Source of the DNA: 67-14 sp035502775
GTDB taxonomy: Bacteria; Actinomycetota; Thermoleophilia; Solirubrobacterales; 70-9
DNA length: 64,000 nucleotides
NCBI GenBank assembly: GCA_035502775.1
Contig: DATJUB010000067.1
Coordinates: 1-64,000, forward strand
Direction: 5' to 3'
Under the pieces are notes generated by a model that ran no database searches, was not told the DNA's origin, and saw nothing but the letters and a program-made list of their open reading frames with translations. Numbering within the stretch: position 1 is the stretch's first letter; each line of letters begins with the position of its first letter. Made by a program: the position numbers and the translations under genes. Shown here piece by piece: positions 56,728 through 64,000 of this stretch.

Positions 56728-57426
56728 GTGAGCGACAACGGCAGCACCCCCACCATTCCTATCCTCGGCGGCACCGGAGCCCTCGGTTCCGGACTCGCCA
56801 AACGCTGGGCGAAGAGCGGCGCCGATGTGATCATCGGATCCCGCGACGCCGGCCGCGCGCAGGAAGCCGCCGACAAGCTGGCGGAGGAATCCGGAGGGAA
56901 GATCACCGGCATGACCAACGAGGACGCGGCCCGCGCCGCCGGCATCGTCTTCCTCACGGTTCCGTTCCGCAACCAGTCCGAGTACATGACCAATCTGAAG
57001 AACGTGCTGACCGAGGGCCAGATCCTGGTCGACTGCTCGGTCCCGCTGGCGGCGGCGATCAGCGGCAAGGCGACCCGCACGATCGGCGTGTGGCAGGGCT
57101 CCGCCGCCCAGCAGGCCCAGGAGATGGCGCCCAAGGGCGTCACAGTCGTCTCGGCCCTGCACACGGTCAGCGCCCCGGGACTCTCGGATCTGGACGTGGA
57201 ACTCGGCGAGGACGTGCCGATCTGCGGCGACAAGAAGGCCGACAAGGCCCGCGTCGCCGAGCTGATCGGCATGATCGACGGTCTGCGGCCGGTCAATGCC
57301 GGCGCCCTGGAGACATCGCGGATCGTCGAGCAGCTCACTCCGCTCCTGATCTCGATCAACATCCGCTACAAGACCCACGCCGGAATCCAGTTCACGGGAC
57401 TGCCGGAGGGCGACCCCTTCTCGTGA
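56728..57426 (+). CDS. npdG: NADPH-dependent F420 reductase
   Basis: 232 residues. Begins IPILGGTGALGSGLAKRWAKSGADVIIGSRD, the NADP-binding motif of F420H2:NADP+ oxidoreductase, with VPFRNQSEYM and SAALHTVSAPGL-like segments (SALHTVSAPGLSDLD near 153) that form the F420 pocket. Exchanges hydride between F420 and NADP. GTG start nine bases after a TAGACT box, so possibly leaderless. First gene of a tight operon with cofD, cofC and cofE. Confidence 0.93.
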   Translation: MSDNGSTPTIPILGGTGALGSGLAKRWAKSGADVIIGSRDAGRAQEAADKLAEESGGKITGMTNEDAARAAGIVFLTVPFRNQSEYMTNLKNVLTEGQILVDCSVPLAAAISGKATRTIGVWQGSAAQQAQEMAPKGVTVVSALHTVSAPGLSDLDVELGEDVPICGDKKADKARVAELIGMIDGLRPVNAGALETSRIVEQLTPLLISINIRYKTHAGIQFTGLPEGDPFS

Positions 57427-58352
57427 AGGTCGCGCTGCTCGCCGGCGGCACCGGCGGGGCCAAGCTCGCGGCCGGCATGCAGGCGGTGATCGGCGCCGAC
57501 CTCACCGTGATCGCGAACACCGGTGACGACGTCGAGACGCTCGGATGCCATGTGTCTCCCGATCCGGATCTCTGCACGTACTGGCTGGCGGACGAGGTCG
57601 ACCAGATCCGCGGATGGGGGATCAAGGACGACACCTTCAAGGTGTTCGAGCGCATGGCCCGCCTCGGCGCGCCGAACTGGTTCTCGCTCTCCGATCTCGA
57701 TCTGGCCGCCTGCCTGTACCGCAAGAACTTCATCGAAGAGGGCGGCCGCCACACCGACGCCCAGGGCCAGATCGCCCGTGGCCTCGGTGTTCAGGCGACG
57801 GTGCTGCCGATGTCGGACGATCCGGTGCGAACCCAGATCATGAGCAGCGGCGAGTGGCGCGGCCTGCAGGAGTATCTGATCCTCGAGGGCGGACAGACCG
57901 AGGTCGAGGGTGTCGAGCTGCGGGGAATCGCCGAGGCCGCCCCGACCCCCGAGGTCGCCGCCGCCTTCGAGCAGGCCGATCTGATCGTGCTCGGACCCTC
58001 GAACCCGGTGATCAGCATCGGGCCGATCCTCGCCGTCCCCGGCATGAGAGAGTTGATCGCCGGCGCCGCGGCCCCGGTGGTGGCGGTCAGCCCGTATGTC
58101 GCCGGCAAGGTCGTCAAGGGGCCGACCGACCACTTCATGCGGGCGATCGAACGGCCGACCACCGCGGCCGGCGTCGCCTCGCTCTACACCGGCCTGATCG
58201 ACGCGATGATCTGTGACTCGGGCGATCCGGATCCGGCCCCGACCGAGGTCCGTACCTTCTCCACCGCCACCCTGATGCACAGCGCCGAAAGCCGGGCCAC
58301 AGTCGCCCGTGCCGTGCTGAAGGTCGGCGAGCAGCTGATCGAGTCACCGTGA
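57423..58352 (+). CDS. cofD: 2-phospho-L-lactate transferase CofD/FbiA
   Basis: 309 residues. Start KVALLAGGTGGAKLAAGM, ANTGDDVETLGCHVSPDPD near 33, and VLGPSNPVISIGPIL near 197 are all CofD signatures. It transfers the phospho-lactyl or phosphoenolpyruvyl group from the activated GDP-linked donor to Fo, giving (dehydro-)F420-0. GTG at 57423 overlaps the npdG stop (GTGA); longer in-frame starts lie inside npdG. Called fbiA in mycobacteria. Confidence 0.95.
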   Translation: MKVALLAGGTGGAKLAAGMQAVIGADLTVIANTGDDVETLGCHVSPDPDLCTYWLADEVDQIRGWGIKDDTFKVFERMARLGAPNWFSLSDLDLAACLYRKNFIEEGGRHTDAQGQIARGLGVQATVLPMSDDPVRTQIMSSGEWRGLQEYLILEGGQTEVEGVELRGIAEAAPTPEVAAAFEQADLIVLGPSNPVISIGPILAVPGMRELIAGAAAPVVAVSPYVAGKVVKGPTDHFMRAIERPTTAAGVASLYTGLIDAMICDSGDPDPAPTEVRTFSTATLMHSAESRATVARAVLKVGEQLIESP

Positions 58353-58990
58353 ACGCGATCGCGATCATCACGGCCAAGCGCTTCACCTCGGCGAAGCAGC
58401 GCCTGGCCGGATCGATCGACGAGGAACTGCGGCTGCGGCTGGTCGAGGCGATGCTCGGCGACGTGCTGCAGGCGGTCGGCGAGGCCCGCACCGTGAGCGG
58501 GATCCTGGTCGTCACCGGCGAGGGAATCGCGGCCGACCTCGCCCGTGCGGCGGGCGCCGAGGTCATCCACGATCCCGAGGACGTGAGCCATTCCGGTGCC
58601 GCGCTGCTCGGCATCGCCCGGGCCGAGGAGCTGGCCGCGGACTGTGTCGCGCTGCTGCCGGGCGACTGCCCCCTGCTCGACCCCCGGGAGCTCGACCGGC
58701 TGCTCACCGGCCTGCCGACCCCGTTCGTCACCGTCGTGCCCGACCGGCACGGAACCGGCACCAACGCGCTGGCGCTTTCCCCGCCCCGCGCGATCGAACC
58801 GGCCTTCGGCGAGGGCAGCCGCGAGCGTCATCTCACTCTGGCCCGCACGGCCGGGGTTCCCCACACGACCGAGGATCTGCCGACCCTCGCCCTGGATCTC
58901 GACACCCCGGCCGATTTCGTCGCGCTGACCACCCGGTTGGAGATGAGCCCGGGCCGGGCCGCACGGACCGCGAAGGTCCTGGGGATCTGA
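58349..58990 (+). CDS. cofC: phosphoenolpyruvate/2-phospholactate guanylyltransferase CofC/FbiD
   Basis: 213 residues. MobA-like nucleotidyltransferase: KRFTSAKQRLAG at 10-21, LLPGDCPLLDPRELDRLL near 100 with the metal-binding aspartate, and DRHGTGTNALALSPP near 130. Makes the GDP-activated substrate for CofD; actinobacterial enzymes usually use phosphoenolpyruvate. GTG overlaps the cofD stop. Confidence 0.94.
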   Translation: MNAIAIITAKRFTSAKQRLAGSIDEELRLRLVEAMLGDVLQAVGEARTVSGILVVTGEGIAADLARAAGAEVIHDPEDVSHSGAALLGIARAEELAADCVALLPGDCPLLDPRELDRLLTGLPTPFVTVVPDRHGTGTNALALSPPRAIEPAFGEGSRERHLTLARTAGVPHTTEDLPTLALDLDTPADFVALTTRLEMSPGRAARTAKVLGI

Positions 58991-59757
58991 TGCTGATCGG
59001 TGACGCGGGCGAGATCTCGATCAGGCCCGTTCCCGGGATTCCCGAGGTCACCGAGGGTTTCAATCTCGGCGCGGCGATCTGTGACGGCATCGACGTGACC
59101 GGTGACGACATCCTCGTCATCTCCCAGAAGGTGGTCTCCAAGGCAGAGGGCCGGATCGTCGATCTCGGCGATGTCACCGCGGGATCCGAGGCCACCGCGC
59201 TCGCCACCGAGCTCGGCAAGGACCCGCGCCTGGTCGAGCTGATCCTCGGCGAGAGTCGCTCGATCGTGCGCAAGGACGGGCCGCGCGGCATCCTGATCAC
59301 CGAGACCGTCCACGGTTTCATCTGCGCCAACGCCGGGATCGACACCTCGAACCTGGACGGTTCGGACACGGTCGTGCTGCTTCCCAGAGACAGCGATCGC
59401 TCGGCCCGCCGGATCCGGGGAGAGATCGAGGCCGAGATCGGCGCGCGGCCCGCGGTGATCGTCTCCGACAGCTTCGGCCGTGCCTGGCGTCACGGCCAGT
59501 CCGAGGTGGCGGTCGGCTGCGCCGGGATCGACCCTCTCGACGATTGGCGGGGACTGCCCGACCGTTCCGGGATGATCCTCGCCGCGACCAACATCGCCGT
59601 GGTGGACGAGATCGCGGCGGCGGCGGACCTGGCCCGGACCAAGACCAGCGGCACCCCCGCGATCTGTGTGCGCGGCCTGAAGCGCTTCGTCCAGCTGGAT
59701 GACGGCAGCGGCTGCCAGACCCAGCTGCGCGAAGCCGAGGACGACCTCTTCCGCTAG
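58990..59757 (+). CDS. cofE: F420 gamma-glutamyl ligase CofE
   Basis: 255 residues, stand-alone CofE. ISQKVVSKAEGRIVDL near 41, CANAGIDTSNL near 112, SDSFGRAWRHGQSEVAVGCAG near 155 and DEIAAAADL near 205 match the GTP-dependent ligase that adds glutamates to F420-0. The C-terminal FMN-binding nitroreductase domain of mycobacterial FbiB is absent, so reduction of dehydro-F420-0, if needed, must come from another protein. The ATG shares a base with the cofC stop. Confidence 0.95.
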   Translation: MLIGDAGEISIRPVPGIPEVTEGFNLGAAICDGIDVTGDDILVISQKVVSKAEGRIVDLGDVTAGSEATALATELGKDPRLVELILGESRSIVRKDGPRGILITETVHGFICANAGIDTSNLDGSDTVVLLPRDSDRSARRIRGEIEAEIGARPAVIVSDSFGRAWRHGQSEVAVGCAGIDPLDDWRGLPDRSGMILAATNIAVVDEIAAAADLARTKTSGTPAICVRGLKRFVQLDDGSGCQTQLREAEDDLFR

Positions 59758-59822
59758 GCGCGATTATTTTCTGCCGGATGCCCGGTCTAAGGTTGTGACC
59801 ACAACCGGACCGGAGGACAGGC

Positions 59823-60389
59823 ATGCGCAAACTCATCTACTCGGGAAACACCTCGCTCGACGGCTATATCGAGGACGAGAACGGATCCCTCGATTTCACC
59901 GAACCAGACGACGAGGTTCATCGCTTCTGGAACCAGTGGGTCCGCGAAGCCGGCGCCTCGCTGATGGGCCGCCGCCTGTATGAGGCGATGGAGCCCTACT
60001 GGACCGACATGGCCGCCAACCCCTCCGGGGAACCCACCACCGACGAGTTCGCCCGGGCCTGGGTCGAGACGCCGCGCTACGTGGTCTCTCGGACCCTCGA
60101 TTCGGTTCCCGACGGGCTGACCCTGATCAAGGGGGATCTCGAGACCGAGGTGCGCAGTCTCAAGGAGGCCCCCGGGGGACACATCGACGTCGGCGGCGCC
60201 GACCTCGCCAACAGCCTGGCGGAGCTCGACCTGATCGACGAACTGATGATGGTCATCACACCGGCGATCGTCGGCACCGGCAAGCCGAATTTCGGTCCGG
60301 CGTTCGTGAAGACCGCGTGGAAGCTCTCCGGAACCGAGACCTTCAGCTCGGGGGCGCTGCTGGTGCGCTACGAGCGGGATCGGTCCTGA
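59823..60389 (+). CDS. RibD C-terminal/dihydrofolate reductase-like protein
   Basis: 188 residues. RKLIYSGNTSLDGYIEDENGS at the start, LMGRRLYEAMEPYW near 48, IDVGGADLANSLAELDLIDEL near 121 and ITPAIVGTGKPNF near 145 define the RibD_C/DHFR-like fold, which binds NADPH. Strong GGAGGACAGGC leader. It follows cofE by 65 bases and could be part of the F420 transcript. Its last 47 bases overlap the 3' end of fbiC on the other strand. Substrate unknown; most such paralogues are not true DHFRs. Confidence 0.85.
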   Translation: MRKLIYSGNTSLDGYIEDENGSLDFTEPDDEVHRFWNQWVREAGASLMGRRLYEAMEPYWTDMAANPSGEPTTDEFARAWVETPRYVVSRTLDSVPDGLTLIKGDLETEVRSLKEAPGGHIDVGGADLANSLAELDLIDELMMVITPAIVGTGKPNFGPAFVKTAWKLSGTETFSSGALLVRYERDRS

Positions 60390-62748
60390 CGTCCGTCTCC
60401 GCGCCTTCGCGCTGAACACGGGTGGCGAGACCCTCGACGAGATCCACCTCCGGCGCCATCGGGTCCGGATAGCGCTGGAGGATCTCGTAGCCCGTGTTGC
60501 GCTGGGCGGCCTGGCGGCCGGCGCGGTGCGCCGAATCGATCAGTTCCTCGACCTCCAACCGCACCCCGTGCTGTGAGCCCGCCATGCGGGAGATGCTCTC
60601 CTCCATCAGGGTGCCACCGAGGTCGTTGACACCCCAGCGCAGGGCTTCGGTGGCGCCTTCGAGGCCCATCTTGACCCAGCTGGCCTGGAGGTTGGTGACC
60701 GACCTGCCGAGCGCGAGGCGGAACGCGGCGGTGTGTTTCAGATTCTCCTGGATGGAGATCTCCTCGACCCCGTGGGTCCGCCCCAGCAGCGTGTTGAAGG
60801 GGATGAAGCTGAGCGGCACGAACTCGGTGATACCGCCGGTGCGTTCCTGAAGCGAGCGGATCACCTCCATGTGGCGGGCCAGTTCGCGCGGCTCCTCGAT
60901 ATGGCCGAACATCACCGTCGATGTCGAGCGGAGACCCGACGCGTGTGATGCCTCGATGATCTCGACCCAGCGGGCGGCGGGCAGCTTGTTCGGTGAGATG
61001 CGCTGGCGCACACCGTCGTCGAGCACCTCGGCCGCGGTGCCGGGGGTCGATCCGAGACCGCACTCGATCAGGTACTCGAAGACCTCGCGCGGAGACTTGC
61101 CCGACTGCTCGCACATGTGGTTGATCTCCATCGGCGAGTAGGCGTGCAGATGGATCTCGGGGGCGGTCTCCTTGGCCAGCTTCAGCCAGCGGCCATAGGT
61201 CTCGAGGGTGAGGTCGGGATGGATACCACCCTGCATGCAGAGCTCGGTCGCGCCGAACTCGACCGCCTCAAGGACCCGGCCGACGAACTCTTCCTCGCTC
61301 GATTCGTAGGCGTCGGGTGAGCGCTTGCCCTGGCCGAAGCCGCAGAACGCGCAGCCGACCACGCAGATGTTGGTGAAGTTGATGTTGCGATTGACGACGA
61401 AGGTGGCCGTGTCGCCGGCCAGTTCGGCCCGCAGGCCATCGGCCGCGATCCGCATCCGTTCGATCACCTCGGGACGGTTCTCGGAGAAGAGCGCGGTCAG
61501 CTCGTCCTCGGTGAGCCGCACCCCCTCCCTGCCCTTGGCGATCGCCTCAACCGCGAGACCGGGGTCGATGGTCTCTTCCGAACGACGGCCGGAACTGCCG
61601 CGCGGGATGAAGCTCCAGTACTTCAGCTTGATCACGTCGAGCACTCCCTGCTCCATCCATTCCGAGTTCATGTACTGCGGATAGACGCAGAGCCGTTCGG
61701 TCAGCGCGTATCCCTCGGGAGCGAGCTGCTTGCGGATCTGGTGTGGGCTAGGGAAAGGGTGCTCGGGCGAGATGTGGTCGCCGTTGGCGGACAGGCCGCC
61801 CAGATCGGTGGCGCCGGCCGCGACCAGCTCCGACCACCAGTCGGAGAGGTTCGGCGGCACCTGGACGCCGACGTCCGGCATCAGGCGCTGGGTCTCGGTG
61901 ATCAGGAACTTCAAGTCCTCGATCGTGATCGGACAGGCCCACTCGGGAATCGCCACCGAGGGGTCCTGTTCGGCGGCCTGCCCTTCGGCACCCTCGGTCG
62001 ATTCCCAGAGACCGGAATCGGCCGACCAGCGTCCCTTGCCCGCCCAGCGCTCGGCCGATGCCTGGTTCGCGATGTCGGCGGGTTCCTGCCCGTAGTAGCG
62101 CGGGTGCGGCACGAAATTCTGGATGATCACTTCCTGGATGTGGCCGTACTTCTCCTGGAGTGCGGCCAGCGCTTCCAGGGCCTCGATCCGTTCCTCGGGC
62201 GTCTCGCCGATGCCGACCAGGATCCCGGTCGTGAACGGAATCTTCAGCTTTCCGGCCGCCTCGATCGTCGCCAGCCGGACCGCGGGATGTTTGGTCGGCG
62301 AACCGGCGTGGACCGTCTTCATCAGCCGCTCGGAAGCCGATTCCAGCATCAGGCCCTGCGAGGCCGTCACCTCGCGCAGCCGGGCGAGGTCGGTCTCACC
62401 GATGGCCCCGATGTTGGTGTGGGGCAGGATGCCACGCTCCATCGCGCGCTCACAGGCCCAGATCACGTAGTCGGTGAAGTCCTCATGCCCCCAGGCCTTG
62501 AGCTTGGCGGCGACGATCGGATTGACCTCGGGCTTCTCCCCGGTCAGGAAAAGAAGCTCCTTGGCGTTGCGGCGAACCGCCTCGTCGAGCCGCTTCTCGA
62601 CCTCCTCCGGCGGATGGATGTGGGCCTGATGCGTCGCGAAGGCGCAGTACTTGCAGTAGCACTGGCAGGTACGTGAAAGGGAGATCGTGTAATTGCGGGA
62701 AAAAGTGACCCTGCGCATCTGGAGACAGAACCTACCGCAGGGGATCAT
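60343..62748 (-). CDS. fbiC: Fo synthase, fused CofG-CofH (FbiC)
   Basis: 801 residues, two radical SAM domains in one chain. N-terminal CofG half: SLSRTCQCYCKYCAFATH with the SAM-cluster cysteines at about 28-36. C-terminal CofH half from about residue 440: NINFTNICVVGCAFCGFGQGK with the second cluster, CMQGGIHPDL and HAYSPMEI. Together they make Fo from the diaminouracil ribityl precursor and tyrosine. ATG at 62748 follows TAGCCT by nine bases and may be leaderless; ATG at 62718 (MRRVTFSRNYTI) matches the usual protein start. Convergent with, and overlapping, the RibD-like gene. Confidence 0.94.
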   Translation of the reverse strand: MIPCGRFCLQMRRVTFSRNYTISLSRTCQCYCKYCAFATHQAHIHPPEEVEKRLDEAVRRNAKELLFLTGEKPEVNPIVAAKLKAWGHEDFTDYVIWACERAMERGILPHTNIGAIGETDLARLREVTASQGLMLESASERLMKTVHAGSPTKHPAVRLATIEAAGKLKIPFTTGILVGIGETPEERIEALEALAALQEKYGHIQEVIIQNFVPHPRYYGQEPADIANQASAERWAGKGRWSADSGLWESTEGAEGQAAEQDPSVAIPEWACPITIEDLKFLITETQRLMPDVGVQVPPNLSDWWSELVAAGATDLGGLSANGDHISPEHPFPSPHQIRKQLAPEGYALTERLCVYPQYMNSEWMEQGVLDVIKLKYWSFIPRGSSGRRSEETIDPGLAVEAIAKGREGVRLTEDELTALFSENRPEVIERMRIAADGLRAELAGDTATFVVNRNINFTNICVVGCAFCGFGQGKRSPDAYESSEEEFVGRVLEAVEFGATELCMQGGIHPDLTLETYGRWLKLAKETAPEIHLHAYSPMEINHMCEQSGKSPREVFEYLIECGLGSTPGTAAEVLDDGVRQRISPNKLPAARWVEIIEASHASGLRSTSTVMFGHIEEPRELARHMEVIRSLQERTGGITEFVPLSFIPFNTLLGRTHGVEEISIQENLKHTAAFRLALGRSVTNLQASWVKMGLEGATEALRWGVNDLGGTLMEESISRMAGSQHGVRLEVEELIDSAHRAGRQAAQRNTGYEILQRYPDPMAPEVDLVEGLATRVQREGAETDVRTDPARSAPAAPPS

Positions 62749-62830
62749 TCGTGGCGTAGGCTAGGAGCGTTGGAGCGCCCACCCCCGGCCGGACCCGATC
62801 GGTCACATGAAACTCGTAAGGAGAACTTCG

Positions 62831-63265
62831 ATGAAACGCTACGCGACACTACTTGCCGTTCCCCTCGCGGCGATGGCCCTACTCGCCGGCTGCGGCGGCG
62901 ATGACGACTCGTCGTCAGACAGCCCGAACGCGTCGGACACCGCCACCCAGACCAAGAAGCCGGCCAGCAACAGCGGCGACTCTCAGGTCGTCGATCTGCA
63001 GGCCGCCCCGGATGGCACCCTCGCCTACGAGGAGGACACGCTCGAGGCCAAGTCCGGCAACCTCGCGGTCGCCTTCACCAACGACGCCCCGATCGCCCAC
63101 GACGTCGTCTTCGAGAAGGACGGCAACGAGGTCGCGCGCGGCAACATCATCACCGGTGAAAGCGAAACGGTCTCATTCGACGCGAAGCCCGGCGAGTACA
63201 CCTACTTCTGTTCCCTCCCGGGCCACCGCGAGGCGGGAATGGAAGGCACCCTGAAGGTCAAGTAG
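62831..63265 (+). CDS. cupredoxin-like copper lipoprotein
   Basis: 144 residues. ATG at 62831 has AAGGAGA six bases upstream; a further ATG at 62807 is not preferred. Lipobox LLAGC (Cys21), then a low-complexity Ser/Asp/Thr linker of about 30 residues, then a plastocyanin/azurin-like domain with copper ligands in IAHDVVFE (His) and YFCSLPGHREAGM (Cys, His, Met). Expected to be a membrane-anchored type 1 copper electron carrier outside the cell membrane. Single gene, followed by a strong terminator. Confidence 0.93.
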   Translation: MKRYATLLAVPLAAMALLAGCGGDDDSSSDSPNASDTATQTKKPASNSGDSQVVDLQAAPDGTLAYEEDTLEAKSGNLAVAFTNDAPIAHDVVFEKDGNEVARGNIITGESETVSFDAKPGEYTYFCSLPGHREAGMEGTLKVK

Positions 63266-63278
63266 GACCCGCACAACG

Positions 63279-63311
63279 CGACGAAGGGCCGCCGAGTGCG
63301 GCCCTTCGTCG
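63279..63311 (+). terminator. rho-independent-like terminator of the cupredoxin gene
   Basis: CGACGAAGGGCCGC pairs with GCGGCCCTTCGTCG, 14 base pairs around the loop CGAGT, 13 bases after the stop. No long T-tract follows. Confidence 0.75.
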
Positions 63312-63314
63312 TCT

Positions 63315-63342
63315 GTGAGTGGCAGCAGATACCCCCACTCAC
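63315..63342. terminator. small hairpin between convergent genes
   Basis: GTGAGTGG pairs with CCACTCAC, 8 base pairs with a 12-base loop, lying between the two larger terminator stems. Confidence 0.35.
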
Positions 63343-63357
63343 TCAGCGGTTCTTCGA

Positions 63358-63394
63358 AATCTGGATCGCACAGCGAAGCGAAGCGATCCAGATT
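63358..63394 (-). terminator. terminator hairpin of the catalase gene
   Basis: AATCTGGATCGC pairs with GCGATCCAGATT, 12 base pairs around a 13-base loop, one base beyond the catalase stop. Read on the minus strand it is well placed to end catalase transcription. Confidence 0.65.
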
Positions 63395-63395
63395 C

Positions 63396-64000
63396 CTATT
63401 CAGCGACAACGACGCGTTGGTTCGGCACGCAGTGGGTCATGACCAGCCCGCTGACGTCGCGGTTCCCGTTTGAGCCCAGGCTGGCCAGACGGGCCAGCTC
63501 CTCTTCGTTCAGGGTCTGTGTCGGCAGCGGCTCCAGCGAGCTGACGTCGTCGGCGGTGATGCCGATCATGTAGCCGACCCGCTGCCCCATCTCGTCGTCG
63601 CACATCAGCAGATGCCAGATCATGCGCTCCTGGATCGCGCGATCGCATTCGGCGAGGTCACCGCCGAGGTTGTTCACGAACTCGTCCTTCTCCCAGTCCT
63701 CGGAGAGCTGGAAGCGCTCACCGGCCTGCTTGTAGTCGTTCGTGCGGCCGATCCGCCTGCGGGTGAGGCGGCCGGAGATCTCCGGGCCGACCTCTTCCCC
63801 GCCACCCGGCGCCTCGCGGAGGCCGGCCCTGAGCGAAGGCTCATAGTTGACGCTGTCGAGATCGCCGCCGTCGTCGACGTGGACGGCCATCTGGCCATCC
63901 CGCTGGTTGGTGCGGACCTCGGTGGCTTTCGGCTGGTTGACCGGGACCTGCTGGTAGTTCGGACCGACTCGGTGGCGCTGCGTGTCGCTGTAGGAGAAGG
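63396..64000 (-). CDS. heme catalase, C-terminal part (runs off window)
   Basis: C-terminal 200 codons of a monofunctional heme catalase; the rest lies beyond the right edge. The first visible codons give FSYSDTQRHRVGPNY, containing the proximal heme tyrosine and the conserved downstream residues, followed by QQVPVNQP. The tail (DWEKDEFVNNLGGDLAECDRAIQERMIWHL and later) matches the catalase-related C-terminal domain. No large flavodoxin-like extension, so it is a small- or mid-subunit catalase. Degrades hydrogen peroxide. Ends in a hairpin terminator. Confidence 0.93.
   Translation of the reverse strand, partial: FSYSDTQRHRVGPNYQQVPVNQPKATEVRTNQRDGQMAVHVDDGGDLDSVNYEPSLRAGLREAPGGGEEVGPEISGRLTRRRIGRTNDYKQAGERFQLSEDWEKDEFVNNLGGDLAECDRAIQERMIWHLLMCDDEMGQRVGYMIGITADDVSSLEPLPTQTLNEEELARLASLGSNGNRDVSGLVMTHCVPNQRVVVAE

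Overview
The window reads as chromosomal DNA of a high-GC actinobacterium, most likely class Thermoleophilia (Solirubrobacterales). The evidence is GC-rich codon use, a mycofactocin (mft) cluster, a complete coenzyme F420 gene set with a fused CofG-CofH (FbiC), many GTG/TTG starts with 4-base ATGA/GTGA gene overlaps, and a large glycine-rich secreted protein. The C-terminal Ig-like domain of that protein (ending in ATATDEAGQKSKPRQTRFRV) is of a type I associate with Solirubrobacterales. The lineage is an inference from gene content; no 16S gene is present.

Region 1 (1-26.5 kb) is a large catabolic locus. On the minus strand an IclR-type regulator is followed by enoyl-CoA hydratase, two mycofactocin-type SDRs, an ACAD10/11-type (APH-fold) kinase, a pair of acyl-CoA dehydrogenases, enoyl-CoA hydratase and 3-hydroxyacyl-CoA dehydrogenase. 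A second block then encodes a sugar-type ABC importer (binding lipoprotein, double ATPase, permease), a hydantoinase/acetone-carboxylase-type pair (HyuA, and HyuB fused to a zinc-ribbon gamma-subunit-like domain), two more acyl-CoA dehydrogenases, SDRs, an acyl-CoA ligase and enoyl-CoA hydratase. Divergent from the regulator are a thiolase, an ACAD11-like dehydrogenase and an SDR. Together they suggest uptake, alcohol oxidation, CoA activation and beta-oxidation of an unidentified branched, hydroxylated or cyclic compound.

Region 2 (26.4-32.9 kb) holds mftA-F, including the 38-residue precursor MftA ending in GMCGVY. It lies directly downstream of thiC, which is preceded by a TPP riboswitch whose P1 stem overlaps the ribosome-binding site. 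Mycofactocin is the probable redox partner of the two SDRs at 19.7-21.3 kb.

Region 3 (33-42 kb) has two very large secreted repeat proteins in convergent orientation. Between them sit a PLP-dependent desulfhydrase-like gene and a zinc alcohol dehydrogenase. Each secreted-protein gene is followed by a copy of the same ~55-bp palindromic repeat.

Region 4 (42-52.4 kb) contains an alpha/beta hydrolase, tRNA-Pro, tRNA-Gly and tRNA-Trp, a LexA-box-like palindrome, a sulfotransferase/sulfatase pair, a second hydrolase, two tRNA-Leu genes, two membrane proteins (one resembling an M28 peptidase that has lost its metal site), acetoacetyl-CoA synthetase, an AbiEi/DUF559 protein and a PAP2 phosphatase. 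Long palindromes lie near the last two genes.

Region 5 (52.4-64 kb) has a short-chain acyl-CoA/acetoacetate module (carboxyltransferase, 3-hydroxybutyryl-CoA dehydrogenase, HMG-CoA lyase, FlK-type thioesterase). It is followed by the F420 operon (npdG-cofD-cofC-cofE), a RibD/DHFR-like reductase, convergent fbiC, a cupredoxin lipoprotein and the 3' end of a catalase gene. No CRISPR array, insertion sequence or prophage was seen. No stretch over 300 bases lacks a gene.
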